A stretch of 64,000 nucleotides of DNA from positions 65,712 through 129,711 of the forward strand of contig JBJXFE010000013.1 of assembly GCA_046153875.1 (NCBI GenBank), written 5' to 3'. Origin of the DNA: JBJXFE01 sp046153875 (GTDB lineage Bacteria; Planctomycetota; Phycisphaerae; Phycisphaerales; UBA1924). This document shows, one piece after another, positions 1 through 9,915 of the stretch. A program made the translations under genes and the position numbers. Numbering within the stretch: the first letter of the stretch is position 1; every line of letters begins with the position of its first letter. Below the pieces are notes generated by a model, which searched no databases, was not told where the DNA came from, and saw only the letters and a list, made by a program, of their open reading frames with translations.

Positions 1-1
1 G

Positions 2-376
2 GGCGACGACGCCCTGAGCAGCGGACGGATCGAGGGCGGGTTGATCTTCCCGTTCGCGGCGGAGTTGCCCGGAGGGTTCGGTCTGGGGCTGATGGCCGAG
101 GTTGACTTTGTGTACGACTCGGACGCGGCGGCGTACCAGACCGACTTCGTCCACACGGCCGTGGTGGGCCGCGACCTGACCGAGGCGCTCGGCGTGTTCG
201 TTGAGTACTTCGGCGCCGAGAACCTGAGCACCAGCGACGGGTACCGGGCGTCGCTCAACGCCGGCGTCACGTACGCGATCGGGGTCGACATCCAGCTCGA
301 CGCGGGCGTCCGCTTCGGCCTGACGCGGGCCGCGGAGGACTTCACGGTGTTCGCGGGGATGTCATGCCGATACTGA
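2..376 (+). CDS. C-terminal part of an outer-membrane transporter-like protein (partial)
   Basis: The frame is open from the window edge and ends with TGA at 374-376, so only the last 124 residues are visible. The segment alternates short amphipathic strands (GLIFPFAAELPGGFGLGLMA, then VDFVYDSD) and ends in a Phe/Tyr-containing strand, as beta-barrel proteins do. It resembles the C-terminal half of the MetA-pathway-of-phenol-degradation family of putative outer-membrane channels. It may act in solute passage across the outer membrane. The name rests on general family resemblance; the N-terminus and any signal peptide lie outside the window. A metal uptake operon begins 56 bases downstream and may be functionally linked. 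Confidence 0.55.
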   Translation, partial: GDDALSSGRIEGGLIFPFAAELPGGFGLGLMAEVDFVYDSDAAAYQTDFVHTAVVGRDLTEALGVFVEYFGAENLSTSDGYRASLNAGVTYAIGVDIQLDAGVRFGLTRAAEDFTVFAGMSCRY

Positions 377-402
377 CGGGCGGCGAGCGATGTAGTCGAG
401 GA

Positions 403-408
403 TACAAT
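403..408 (+). promoter_or_regulatory. -10-like element TACAAT before the metal uptake operon
   Basis: TACAAT lies 24 bases before the ATG at 433 and is followed by the ribosome-binding sequence AAGGAAGGG. The geometry predicts a short leader of about 18 bases. No convincing -35 box is visible. Confidence 0.45.
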
Positions 409-432
409 CCCCACGGGCAAGGAAGGGTGGCC

Positions 433-1401
433 ATGAGCCTGATGAAGATCGTCGCGGTGCTGGTGGCCGTGGTCGCCGCGGTCGGAGCGGTTTTTCTCCT
501 GTCGGAGCCCGCGGCCCCGCGGACCGGCCCCCTGCGCGTCGCGGCAACGACCGGGATGATCGCGGACACCGCCCGGGTGATCGGCGGCGCGCGGGCCGGC
601 GTGACGGGGCTCATGGGCCAGGGCGTGGACCCGCACCTGTACAAGGCCTCGCCCACCGACGTCCGCGTGCTCACGCAGGCCGACCTGATCCTCTACAACG
701 GCCTGCACCTCGAAGGGCGCATGGCGGACCTGTTCGTCCGGTTGGCGCGCCGCCAACCGACCGTGCAGGTCACGGAAACGATCCCGGAGGAGTTGCTCCG
801 CCAGCCGCCGGAGTTCGCCGGGCACTTCGACCCGCACGTGTGGTTCGACGTGTCGCTGTGGATGAAGACGGCCGAGCGCGTCCGTGACGCGCTGACCGAG
901 GTCGATCCCGAGGGCGGGGCCGAGTATGCCGCGAACGCCGACAAGCACCTCGCCGAGATGGCCGCGCTGCACGAATGGTGCAAGACCGAGCTCGCCCGCG
1001 TGCCGGCGGAGAAGCGGGTGCTGGTGACGGCCCACGACGCCTTCGGGTACTTCGGGCGGGCCTACGGGCTCGAGGTGCTGGGCATCCAGGGGATCAGCAC
1101 CGACAGCGAACCCTCCATCCAGGACATCAACCGGCTTGTGGACCTGCTGGTCACGCGGAAGGTCGGGGCGGTGTTCGTCGAGTCGAGCGTCCCGCCGAAG
1201 ACGATCGAGGCGCTCGTCGAGGGCGCGCGGTCGCGCGGGCACACCGTCGTCATCGGCGGCGAGCTCTTCAGCGACGCGATGGGGCGCGACGGCACGCCCG
1301 AAGGCACGTATATCGGCATGGTGCGCCACAACGTGACGACCATCGTCCGGGCGCTCCTGGGCGAGCAGAACGCCGGCGACGCCGGCGCGGAGACGCCCTG
1401 A
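433..1401 (+). CDS. Zn/Mn ABC transporter substrate-binding protein (cluster A-I, TroA/ZnuA-like)
   Basis: This 322-residue protein has a hydrophobic N-terminus (residues about 3-22, LMKIVAVLVAVVAAVGAVFL) that acts as signal anchor or signal peptide. It then follows the ZnuA/TroA fold: GVDPHLYKAS and DPHVWFDVS supply two metal-binding histidines, TAHDAFGYF supplies a third (His rather than the Glu of the Mn-specific PsaA type), and LFSDAMG supplies the C-terminal aspartate. No His-rich loop is present. It captures Zn or Mn in the periplasm and hands it to the permeases encoded just downstream. The ATG at 433 was chosen because AAGGAAGGG lies just before it; the frame extends upstream to 364 without a better site. 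The next gene starts 2 bases after its stop. Confidence 0.9.
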   Translation: MSLMKIVAVLVAVVAAVGAVFLLSEPAAPRTGPLRVAATTGMIADTARVIGGARAGVTGLMGQGVDPHLYKASPTDVRVLTQADLILYNGLHLEGRMADLFVRLARRQPTVQVTETIPEELLRQPPEFAGHFDPHVWFDVSLWMKTAERVRDALTEVDPEGGAEYAANADKHLAEMAALHEWCKTELARVPAEKRVLVTAHDAFGYFGRAYGLEVLGIQGISTDSEPSIQDINRLVDLLVTRKVGAVFVESSVPPKTIEALVEGARSRGHTVVIGGELFSDAMGRDGTPEGTYIGMVRHNVTTIVRALLGEQNAGDAGAETP

Positions 1402-1402
1402 C

Positions 1403-2227
1403 ATGACCATCGCTCCCGCGGCCGGGACCGTTGTGCGCAACGCGGCAGCCTCCGCGCGGGCCGCGCCGCCGCAGGTCGCCGTCGAAGTCCATGACGCCAC
1501 CGTCGCCTACCACCGCAAGCCCGTGCTCTGGGACGTGGACCTGCTCATCCCCGCCCGCCGGCTGGTGGCGATCGTCGGCCCCAACGGCGCCGGCAAGTCC
1601 ACTCTGCTCAAGGCGATCCTCGGGCTCGTGCCGCTGGCCAGCGGGCGGGTAGAGATCTTCGGCGACACGCTCTCCCGCGCCCGTGGGCGGATCGGTTACG
1701 TCCCGCAGCGCGAAACCGTGGACTGGGACTTCCCCGTCGACGCGCTGGATGTGGTGCTGATGGGCCGTTACGGGCGGCTCGGCTGGGCGCGGCGCCCCGG
1801 GCGCGAGGACCGGCGGGTCGCGACCGAAGCTCTCGACAAAGTGGGCATGGGCGCGTTCGCCGATCGCCAGATCAGCCAGCTCTCGGGCGGGCAGCAGCAG
1901 CGGGTCTTCCTCGCCCGGGCCCTGGCCCAGGACGCGGAGCTCTACTTCATGGACGAACCCTTCGCGGGCGTGGATGCCGCAACAGAGTCGGCCATCGTCG
2001 AGGTGCTGCGGTCGCTCCGGGCCGACGGGCGCACGGTCGTGGCCGTCCACCACGACCTGCAGACCGTTCCCCTGTACTTCGACCACGTGGTCCTGCTGAA
2101 CATGCGTCTGGTGGCCGCGGGGCCGACGGCGGAGGTTTTCACACCGGAGAACCTCCAGAAGACTTACGGCGGGCGTCTGACGCTGCTCGACGAGGCGGCG
2201 GAAGCGATGCGCCGGGCAGGCGGCTGA
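1403..2227 (+). CDS. Metal ABC transporter ATP-binding protein (ZnuC/MntB-like)
   Basis: A 274-residue ABC ATPase. Walker A is GPNGAGKST near residues 59-67, the signature is LSGGQQQR, Walker B is LYFMDEPFAG, and the switch histidine follows in AVHHDLQ. The tyrosine-rich YHRKPVLWDVDLLIPARR start and the VPQRETVDWDFPV Q-loop region are typical of ATPases serving Zn/Mn permeases. It powers uptake through the two membrane subunits encoded next. It sits between binding protein and permeases with gaps of 1 and 6 bases, so all four genes should be one transcript. Confidence 0.93.
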   Translation: MTIAPAAGTVVRNAAASARAAPPQVAVEVHDATVAYHRKPVLWDVDLLIPARRLVAIVGPNGAGKSTLLKAILGLVPLASGRVEIFGDTLSRARGRIGYVPQRETVDWDFPVDALDVVLMGRYGRLGWARRPGREDRRVATEALDKVGMGAFADRQISQLSGGQQQRVFLARALAQDAELYFMDEPFAGVDAATESAIVEVLRSLRADGRTVVAVHHDLQTVPLYFDHVVLLNMRLVAAGPTAEVFTPENLQKTYGGRLTLLDEAAEAMRRAGG

Positions 2228-2233
2228 GCCACC

Positions 2234-3601
2234 ATGGACCACGCAGCGCCGGCGGTGTGGGATGAGCTGTGGCGGCTTCTGTCGCTGCGGGATGCGAACA
2301 CGCGCGTCGTGCTCGCCGGGACGGGCCTGCTCGGGCTGGCGTCGGGCGTGATCGGTACGTTCGCGGTGCTGCGCCGGCGGGCGCTCGTGGGCGACGCGGT
2401 CGCGCACGCCGCCCTCCCGGGCATCTGCCTGGCCTACTTCACCGTCGGCACGCGGAGCTTCACCGCGTTCCTCGTCGGCGCGTTGATCTCGGGGGTCTTC
2501 GCGGCCGCGTCCATCGCGTTCGTCCGCGCGTTCACCCGCGTCAAGGAGGACGCCGCGATCGGGATCGTGATCGGGTCCTTCTTCGGGCTCGGCCTGGTGC
2601 TCTCCAAGATCATCCAGGATCAGCCGACCGGGAACGCGGCCGGCCTGGGCCGTTTCCTGCTCGGTTCGGCGGCGGCCATGGTGCGGGCCGACGCGTGGCG
2701 AATCGCGGGCGTGGCGGGAGCGATCGTCGTCTGCGTCGCGCTGCTCTACAAGGAGTTCAAGGTCCTCTGCTTCGACACCCCGTTCGCCGCCAGCACGGGG
2801 CTGCCGACCGCCGGCCTTGACCTGCTCCTCATGGCGTTGATCTGCATCTGCACGGTCGTGGGGCTCCCCGCGGTGGGCGTCGTGCTCATGGTGGCCCTGC
2901 TCATCATCCCGGGCGTGACGGCACGTTTCTGGACCGACCGGCTCGGGTCGATGCTGCTCATCGCCGGCGCGGTCGGCCTGGGGTCGGGCGTCGTCGGCAC
3001 GGCCCTGTCCGACGTCATGCCCACGCTCGAGTCGATGCCGACGCGCGGGTGGCCGACGGGGGCGATGATCGTGCTCACCGCGGGCGCGTGCTTCGTCGTC
3101 TCGTTGCTGGCGGCCCCGCGCCGGGGCGTGCTGGCGGGTTTCTTCCGGCGCTGGGGCGTGCGCCGGCGCGTCGCCGATCAGCACCTGCTCCGCGCCGTCT
3201 ATGAGTCGCTCGAACCCGACGGCAACCTGCGCCGCGCGTGGCGCATCGAGAGCCTGACGACGGGGCGGCGGCCGGGGCGGATTGCGGGCGGCTCGCTGCG
3301 CCGAGCGCAGCGGCGGCGGTGGCTGGAGCGCACGCCCGACGGCTACGCGCTCACCCAGGCCGGCGCGGACCAGGCCGCCCGGCAGGTGCGCACGCACCGC
3401 CTCTGGGAGCTCTTCCTCATCGATCAGGCGTCGATCGCGCCGGACCACGTGGACCGAGACGCGGACCAGCTCGAGCATGTGCTGCCCGCCGACGTGCTGG
3501 CGCGCATCGAGGGCGAACTCGAACGTCAGGGGCGGCTCCCGAAGCCTGTTCCTCCCTCGCCCCACCCGATCGCGGGCGCCGAGAGGAGCCCCGCAAGATG
3601 A
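2234..3601 (+). CDS. Metal ABC permease fused to a DtxR/MntR-like C-terminal domain
   Basis: Residues 1 to about 300 are an ABC-3 family Zn/Mn permease with repeated hydrophobic helices and the conserved RRRALVGDAVAHAALPGI segment. From about residue 309 the protein continues as a soluble domain with a winged-helix-like part (LERTPDGYALTQAGADQAA) and a DtxR/MntR metal-binding and dimerisation part. By eye the MntR/DtxR ligands map to His388 (RTHRLWELF), Asp411, Glu414 and His415 (DADQLEHVL). Ordinary permeases of this family are about 270-300 residues; this one is 455. The stop overlaps the next start as ATGA. I infer that the tail senses cytoplasmic metal and gates transport or binds DNA. 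Confidence 0.9.
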   Translation: MDHAAPAVWDELWRLLSLRDANTRVVLAGTGLLGLASGVIGTFAVLRRRALVGDAVAHAALPGICLAYFTVGTRSFTAFLVGALISGVFAAASIAFVRAFTRVKEDAAIGIVIGSFFGLGLVLSKIIQDQPTGNAAGLGRFLLGSAAAMVRADAWRIAGVAGAIVVCVALLYKEFKVLCFDTPFAASTGLPTAGLDLLLMALICICTVVGLPAVGVVLMVALLIIPGVTARFWTDRLGSMLLIAGAVGLGSGVVGTALSDVMPTLESMPTRGWPTGAMIVLTAGACFVVSLLAAPRRGVLAGFFRRWGVRRRVADQHLLRAVYESLEPDGNLRRAWRIESLTTGRRPGRIAGGSLRRAQRRRWLERTPDGYALTQAGADQAARQVRTHRLWELFLIDQASIAPDHVDRDADQLEHVLPADVLARIEGELERQGRLPKPVPPSPHPIAGAERSPAR

Positions 3602-4923
3602 CCGCCGCCTGCCTGGCCCAATCCATCATGGGCTTCACGGCCACCGAGTGGTGGACGATGGCGGTGGCCGTCTGCTGCTCCGTCGCCTGCGGCGTGATCG
3701 GGTGCTTCCTCGTGCTGCGCCGCCTGTCGCTTCTGGGCGACGCGATCTCGCACGCGATCCTGCCCGGGATCGCGGTCGCGTTCATGGTCACCGACAGCCG
3801 CGCCCCGCTGCCCATGCTCGCCGGGGCGCTGGCCGTGGGCCTGTTAACCGCCGTGCTCTCCTCCGGGCTGCACCGCTGGGGGCGTGTGCCCGAGGACGCG
3901 GCGATGGGTGTCGTCTTCGCCACGCTCTTTGCGATCGGCGTCATGCTCATCGCGATGGTCGCTCACGAGGTCGACTTGGACCCCGGGTGCGTCCTGTACG
4001 GCAATCTGGAACTGGCCGGGGCGGACCTGGCGCCCATCGGCGGCGTCGAGGTTCCGCGCGCGCTGCTCACGCTCGGGCCCGTGCTCCTGCTGAACGTCGC
4101 GGTGGTGGCGGTGTTCTTCAAGGAACTCAAGATCGTCTCGTTCGACCCCGCCCTGGCCGCAACGATGGGGATCAGCGTGGCGCTCGTCCATTACACCCTG
4201 ATGACGCTGGTCGCCGCGACGTGTGTCGCGTCGTTCGAGGCCGTCGGGTCCGTGCTGGTCATTGCCATGCTGGTCGCGCCCGGCGCGACGGCGCACCTGC
4301 TGACGGACCGGCTTTCGCGGATGCTCTGGATCGCCGCGGCCGTCGCCGCGTCGGCCGGGGTCATCGGTTACATCCTGGCGGCGCAGCTCTCGACGTATGT
4401 CGCGGGCATGGTCGGGGCCGTCGCGGGCGGCGAGTTTTTTCTCGCGGCACTCTTCGCGCCGCGTCACGGGTTCGTCAGCAAGGTCGTCCACCGCGTGGCG
4501 CTGGCGCTGCGAATCGACCGCGAGGATGTTCTCGGGATGCTCTACCGCTGGCACGAGCGCGCCCGCGAGACCCCGAAGGCCAGACCGCTGGCCGCCGCGG
4601 ACGTCGTGGCCGGGGTCGCGGGCGGGTGGGTCACGCGGACGGCCGTCTGGTCGCTGCGCCGATCCGGGGCGGTGGCGTCGTCCGACGAGTCGGGCCTCAC
4701 GCTGACCGAGGCGGGGATCACGGAGGCACGCGGGATCATCCGCTCCCACCGCCTCTGGGAGACCTACCTCGCCAAGCACCTCGGCCTGCCGCCCGATCAC
4801 CTCCACCAGCCTTCGCACCGCGCCGAGCACTTCATCTCTCCCGAGATGCAGGAAGCCCTCGACCGCGAGGCCGACCGCGCCCGCGACCCGCACGGCCGCG
4901 AAATCCCCCCGGCGACCCGCTGA
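3598..4923 (+). CDS. Second metal ABC permease fused to a DtxR/MntR-like C-terminal domain
   Basis: 441 residues beginning at the ATGA overlap with the preceding permease. The N-terminal 290 residues are an ABC-3 permease (RRLSLLGDAISHAILPGI is the family landmark), so together the two genes form a heterodimeric channel. The C-terminal 150 residues again resemble DtxR/MntR: a degenerate winged helix (WSLRRSGAVASSDESGLTLT), then RSHRLWETYL with His384, and HQPSHRAEHF with His403, His407, Glu410 and His411. Compared with DtxR, the Cys102 position reads as His407 while the Glu105-His106 pair is retained. Last gene of the operon; 87 bases separate it from the HtrA gene. Confidence 0.9.
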   Translation: MTAACLAQSIMGFTATEWWTMAVAVCCSVACGVIGCFLVLRRLSLLGDAISHAILPGIAVAFMVTDSRAPLPMLAGALAVGLLTAVLSSGLHRWGRVPEDAAMGVVFATLFAIGVMLIAMVAHEVDLDPGCVLYGNLELAGADLAPIGGVEVPRALLTLGPVLLLNVAVVAVFFKELKIVSFDPALAATMGISVALVHYTLMTLVAATCVASFEAVGSVLVIAMLVAPGATAHLLTDRLSRMLWIAAAVAASAGVIGYILAAQLSTYVAGMVGAVAGGEFFLAALFAPRHGFVSKVVHRVALALRIDREDVLGMLYRWHERARETPKARPLAAADVVAGVAGGWVTRTAVWSLRRSGAVASSDESGLTLTEAGITEARGIIRSHRLWETYLAKHLGLPPDHLHQPSHRAEHFISPEMQEALDREADRARDPHGREIPPATR

Positions 4924-4951
4924 CGGCCGCGTCCGTCCCGGGCGTCCCGGA

Positions 4952-4957
4952 TAGAGT
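4952..4957 (+). promoter_or_regulatory. -10-like element TAGAGT before the HtrA-type protease gene
   Basis: TAGAGT lies in the 87-base gap after the metal operon, 53 bases before the ATG at 5011, leaving room for a leader with the purine-rich site GAAGAAGGGGGCAGG. No clear -35 box is seen. Confidence 0.35.
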
Positions 4958-5010
4958 GTCCCCGGCGTGGCGGCGGGGTCGATCATGCTCCGCGAAGAAG
5001 GGGGCAGGTG

Positions 5011-6396
<1,386 letters not shown>

Positions 6397-6424
6397 GTCG
6401 GGCCCGGATCGTCAAGGAGTTTCC

Positions 6425-8671
6425 ATGAAGCGACTGGCACTCGTTGCAACGCTGATGGCGGCGTTGGCCGCCCCCGTCCCCGCACAGATCGGCGAAAAGA
6501 ACGACGCGCCGACGCCCGAGAGGCTCGGCGCGATCGCCGATCGAGCCGCGCCCTCGATCGTGCTCGTTGAGTACGTGCCGCAGTACGACAAGGGCGAGTC
6601 GCCGGGCTCGGGCCGCTGGCGGGCCTGGGCCGCGTACCCCGGTGGTTCGTCGCAGGCCGCGGGATCGCCCGACGACTGGGAAGACTGGTCGGAGCTGATC
6701 CGAGACGAGCGCCCCGGTGTGAAAGTCGGCTTCCTCATCGCGCCGGACGCGGTCTACACCGCGGACCCGATGATCCATCCACGGTTCATCAAGTCGATCT
6801 CGGTGCGGTTCAACGACCGGTCCACTCCGGCCCGTGTCGCGGCGTTCCCGGTGGACGGCGGCGGGTACATCCTGCGGCTCAACGCCCCGCTCCCGGGCGC
6901 GGTGCCACTCAAGTTCGAGCCGCAGCGGGCGGGCCCGTACTTCGGTGTTTCCGCCGATCGTCGAGACGGCGCGTGGACCACCCGCGTCTCGCCTCTGCGG
7001 TCCGACGCTTCGGTCGCCGAGGACGGTCGGCGCTACGTCCCCGGCACGCCGCACATCCTCGTCGTGGATGAGCAGGGCAACCCGGTCACCATCGCCGCGC
7101 GCGGGGCGCGACCGATCGACGGATCATGGAAACGCCCACCGGACCAATGGCGCACGGTGAGCGCCGCCGACATGGACGCCGCTCTGGCCCGTCTGGAGAA
7201 GACCGCCGCGGGCTCGGTCGTCCGCGTGCTCCTCGAGTTCCGCAGCCCGCGCACGAGCGGGGGCGAAGGCGGCATGGGGTACGAACGCTACCGGGGCGGG
7301 CCCGAAGAGCCGGTTGCGACGGAGTGGAACGGTGTCGGCGTGCTCGTGAATGACACCACGCTGCTCGTGCTCGCGCCCCTCAAGCCCAAGGTCACCGCGC
7401 GGCTCGAGAAGATCACCGCGTTCCTGCCCGACGGGCGCGGGGCGAAGGCGGCGTTCGCCGGCTCGCTCAGGGAATGGGGCGGCCTGCTGGCCACGCTCGA
7501 CGCCCCGGCCGCCGGTGCGGTCACGCTGGACGCCAGTCCCGCGGCATCGCTCCGCGAACAGCTGCTGCTCAAGGCCGAGGTCGCGGTGCGCGGCGAGACC
7601 CGCACCGCGTACTTTTCCCGCGACCGGATCGACAGCTTCTATCCCGGGTTCCGCGGGCGGCTCTTCCCGGAGGTCTCTCCTTCGCGCGACGAGGCGAGCG
7701 GCCCGTACGACACCGGGGGCGGGTCGATGAACTTCCTCTTCACGCGGGAGGGCACGCTGGCAGCGCTGCCGATCAAGCGCCGCGAGAAGGTCACTGTGGC
7801 CGAGCGCTGGGACTCGGGCCAGCTGCTGATGACGCCGCCCGCGCTCCTCGCCGAAATTCTCCGCGAGCCCGGCGCCCACTTCGATCCCGACAATGTTCCG
7901 CTCAGCGAAGAGGAAGAAAACCGCCTGGCGTGGCTCGGCGTTGAGCTCCAGGCCATGGACGCCGAACTCGCCCGGGCCAACAGCGTCGTGGACCAGACGA
8001 ACGGCGGGGAAAGCGGGGGCATCGTCAGCTACGTTTACCCCGGCTCCCCCGCGGCCGAAGCCGGGCTCCAGATGGGCGACATCGTGCTTCGACTCCATAT
8101 CGAGGGGCACCCGCGCCCGCTGGAGGTCCAGCTCGAGCCGTCGTGGGGCGGCGGGATGCTCGACCAGTTCTGGTCCATGCTCGACCAGGTTCCCGACGAG
8201 TACTTCGACCGGATGCCCGCGCCGTGGGGATCGGCCGAGAACACGCTCAACACGGCGCTGACCGAGGTCGGCTTCGGCACGCCGTTCACCGCCGAGGTGT
8301 TCCGCGACGGCGCGATCGTGACCGCGGCGTTCAAGGTCACGCAGGGCCCGCCGCACTACGAGGCCGCTCAACGGTTCAAGTCCGAGGCCGCGGGCGTCAC
8401 CGTGCGCGACCTGACCTACGAGGCACGACGGTACTTCCAGCTCGGCGAGAAGGACCCCGGGGTCATCGTCTCGAAGATCGAACGCGGGGGGAAGGCGGCC
8501 GTCGGAGGGCTCAAGCCCTTCGAGATCGTCACCGCCGTCAATGACCAGCCCGTGACCAGTGCCACCGAGTTCGAGAAGGCGATCGCGCCCGGCGGCGAGT
8601 TGAAGCTCGACGTCAAGCGGATGACGAAGGGCCGCGTCGTCAAGATCAAGGTCGATGCGGCGGGCAAGTGA
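6425..8671 (+). CDS. Exported PDZ-domain protein, probable pseudoprotease relative of HtrA
   Basis: 748 residues with a signal peptide (MKRLALVATLMAALAAPVPA) and a strong ribosome site (AAGGAG, 7 bases before the ATG). Two consecutive regions (about 30-230 and 240-490) keep the spacing of a trypsin-like beta-barrel: GFLIAPDAVYTADPMI aligns with the GxGVIISPxGxVLTNWHVV stretch of the neighbour, but the histidine is gone, and no GNSGGP serine motif appears. Two PDZ domains close the protein (GGIVSYVYPGSPAAEAGLQM near 540 and GVIVSKIERGGKAAVGGLKP near 690). It likely binds the same unfolded or membrane-derived peptides as the upstream protease without cutting them. Function beyond this is unknown. 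Confidence 0.8.
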   Translation: MKRLALVATLMAALAAPVPAQIGEKNDAPTPERLGAIADRAAPSIVLVEYVPQYDKGESPGSGRWRAWAAYPGGSSQAAGSPDDWEDWSELIRDERPGVKVGFLIAPDAVYTADPMIHPRFIKSISVRFNDRSTPARVAAFPVDGGGYILRLNAPLPGAVPLKFEPQRAGPYFGVSADRRDGAWTTRVSPLRSDASVAEDGRRYVPGTPHILVVDEQGNPVTIAARGARPIDGSWKRPPDQWRTVSAADMDAALARLEKTAAGSVVRVLLEFRSPRTSGGEGGMGYERYRGGPEEPVATEWNGVGVLVNDTTLLVLAPLKPKVTARLEKITAFLPDGRGAKAAFAGSLREWGGLLATLDAPAAGAVTLDASPAASLREQLLLKAEVAVRGETRTAYFSRDRIDSFYPGFRGRLFPEVSPSRDEASGPYDTGGGSMNFLFTREGTLAALPIKRREKVTVAERWDSGQLLMTPPALLAEILREPGAHFDPDNVPLSEEEENRLAWLGVELQAMDAELARANSVVDQTNGGESGGIVSYVYPGSPAAEAGLQMGDIVLRLHIEGHPRPLEVQLEPSWGGGMLDQFWSMLDQVPDEYFDRMPAPWGSAENTLNTALTEVGFGTPFTAEVFRDGAIVTAAFKVTQGPPHYEAAQRFKSEAAGVTVRDLTYEARRYFQLGEKDPGVIVSKIERGGKAAVGGLKPFEIVTAVNDQPVTSATEFEKAIAPGGELKLDVKRMTKGRVVKIKVDAAGK

Positions 8672-8738
8672 ACGATGCCGGGCCCCCGATGAAGGCCGGG
8701 GTTCCGGGTCGGGCTCGCCGCGCGGTCGGGATCAGAAG

Positions 8739-8829
8739 CGGAGAGGGAGGGATTCGAACCCTCGATACAACTTTTGGGTCGTATAACGGTTTAGCAAACC
8801 GTCGCCTTCAGCCACTCGGCCACCTCTCC
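8739..8829 (-). tRNA. tRNA-Ser, anticodon GCU
   Basis: A complete 91-base class II tRNA reads on the minus strand: acceptor GGAGAGG (8829-8823) pairs with CCTCTCC (8746-8740), discriminator G at 8739. The D arm GGCCGAGTGGCTGAAGGC, the anticodon arm ACGGTTTGCTAAACCGT with anticodon GCT, a long variable arm and the T arm GAGGGTTCGAATCCCTC are all present. The CCA end is not encoded. Confidence 0.97.
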
Positions 8830-8867
8830 GGGAGCATCCGCGCGGCACGGGCCGCAGCGGTGCGACG

Positions 8868-8873
8868 ATCGTA
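8868..8873 (-). promoter_or_regulatory. -10-like element TACGAT before tRNA-Ser
   Basis: TACGAT on the minus strand ends 38 bases before the mature tRNA 5' end, giving a plausible short 5' leader to be removed by RNase P. No clear -35 box. Confidence 0.35.
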
Positions 8874-8916
8874 GCGACGACCGCGGCGCGGGTCCAAAGA
8901 CCTTCGGGCCGCCCGG

Positions 8917-9288
8917 TCAGGCCGGGCCGTACCGCAGCGTCCGTTCCACGCGGTTGCCGGGGCCGATGACCAGAACACGCGCCCCGTGCCTGCGGTACTC
9001 CTCGTCCGTCATCAGGGCATAGTGCATGATGATCAGGGGGTCGTCGGACTCGACGAGGTGCGCGGCCGCGCCGTTGATCTCGATGACCCGTGATCCCGGC
9101 TCACCGCGGATGACGTACGTCTCGAAACGTTCGCCGTTGCGGCAGTTGGCGATCTCGACCGCGTCGTTGGCGCGCATCCCGCACGCCTCGAGCATGTCCG
9201 CGTCGATCGTGACCGAGCCGACGTAGTCGGGGCGGCGGGCGGTCACGCGGGCCATGTGAAGCTTGCTGTGCAAGACCTTGCGGAGCAT
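8917..9288 (-). CDS. panD: Aspartate 1-decarboxylase
   Basis: 123 residues, the usual length of the PanD proenzyme. The self-cleavage site is DYVGSVTID: cleavage between Gly24 and Ser25 makes the pyruvoyl cofactor. The enzyme converts L-aspartate to beta-alanine for pantothenate and coenzyme A. NGAAAHLVESDDPLIIMHYA matches the family's conserved C-terminal half. It lies downstream of the CYTH gene on the same strand with a 27-base gap, yet it has its own -10-like element 5 bases before the ATG, so it may be transcribed separately as a leaderless message. Confidence 0.96.
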   Translation of the reverse strand: MLRKVLHSKLHMARVTARRPDYVGSVTIDADMLEACGMRANDAVEIANCRNGERFETYVIRGEPGSRVIEINGAAAHLVESDDPLIIMHYALMTDEEYRRHGARVLVIGPGNRVERTLRYGPA

Positions 9289-9293
9289 GGACC

Positions 9294-9299
9294 ATGATA
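9294..9299 (-). promoter_or_regulatory. -10-like element TATCAT directly before panD (leaderless geometry)
   Basis: On the minus strand TATCAT is followed by GGTCC and then the panD ATG, only 5 bases. Transcription would begin at or within a base or two of the start codon. No Shine-Dalgarno sequence fits in this space. Confidence 0.5.
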
Positions 9300-9315
9300 G
9301 GAGTGCGCGCCGCCG

Positions 9316-9843
9316 CTACGCCGCGCTCTCCCCGCCGTCCGTGCCCCGGGCCAGCAGGTCGGAGTACCCGAGGGAGATCGGCTCTCCGAGCACCGGCGCG
9401 AGGGCCTCGCGCAGGGCCGCGATCGCCGCGTGGCACTTGGCCGCGGAGTGGTCGCCGGAGACCAGCGCCTCGAACTCCACGAAATCGCCCAGCCCCTCGA
9501 CCGAGTCCAGGTGGATGCGGACGTTCCCCGCGATGAACAGCTCCCGACGCTTCTTCACGACGACCCAGACGGGCAGCGGGTGGCGCCCGAAACGCGTCTC
9601 GGCCTCGCGCTCCGAGTAGATCGTGAAGCGGCTCATCCGCGGGCGTGCCGCGTCCGCCCGTTCGTAGAAGATGAACTCGGTCGGCTCGCCGGGGCACTCG
9701 CGCTTCTTCAGCCGGCCCCGCGGCAGCCGGGAGTATGTGTCCGTCTGGTCGAGCACGCCGATGAATGTCGCGCCGTACGACACGCAGATCGCGCGGGCCA
9801 GGCCCGGGTCGCGGCACTCGAGCTTGACTTCGAGGTTCTGCAT
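9316..9843 (-). CDS. CYTH-domain protein (class IV adenylate cyclase-like)
   Basis: 175 residues with the CYTH landmarks: NLEVKLECRD at the N-terminus, DQTDTYSRLPRGRLKKRE, FIFYERAD, VKKRRELF, VRIHLDSVEGLGDFVEFEA and LGYSDLL. This order is that of the CyaB class IV adenylyl cyclase/thiamine-triphosphatase superfamily, a tunnel-shaped fold that binds triphosphates with basic and acidic residues. The first E of the classical ExExK signature is replaced by Asn-Leu, so catalytic type is uncertain. It sits between ligA and panD on the same strand, but no pathway link is evident. Confidence 0.82.
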   Translation of the reverse strand: MQNLEVKLECRDPGLARAICVSYGATFIGVLDQTDTYSRLPRGRLKKRECPGEPTEFIFYERADAARPRMSRFTIYSEREAETRFGRHPLPVWVVVKKRRELFIAGNVRIHLDSVEGLGDFVEFEALVSGDHSAAKCHAAIAALREALAPVLGEPISLGYSDLLARGTDGGESAA

Positions 9844-9915
9844 GGGCCGTTACCAACCGGCAATCAACCGTGCCTGCGGTGAGCCCGGACGCGGAGCGGC
9901 GGAGATGACGGTACG

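Noticed and set aside
3238..3597. Upstream extension of the second metal permease
   Set aside because: It overlaps the tail of the first permease in another frame; the ATGA start at 3598 fits coupling and family length.
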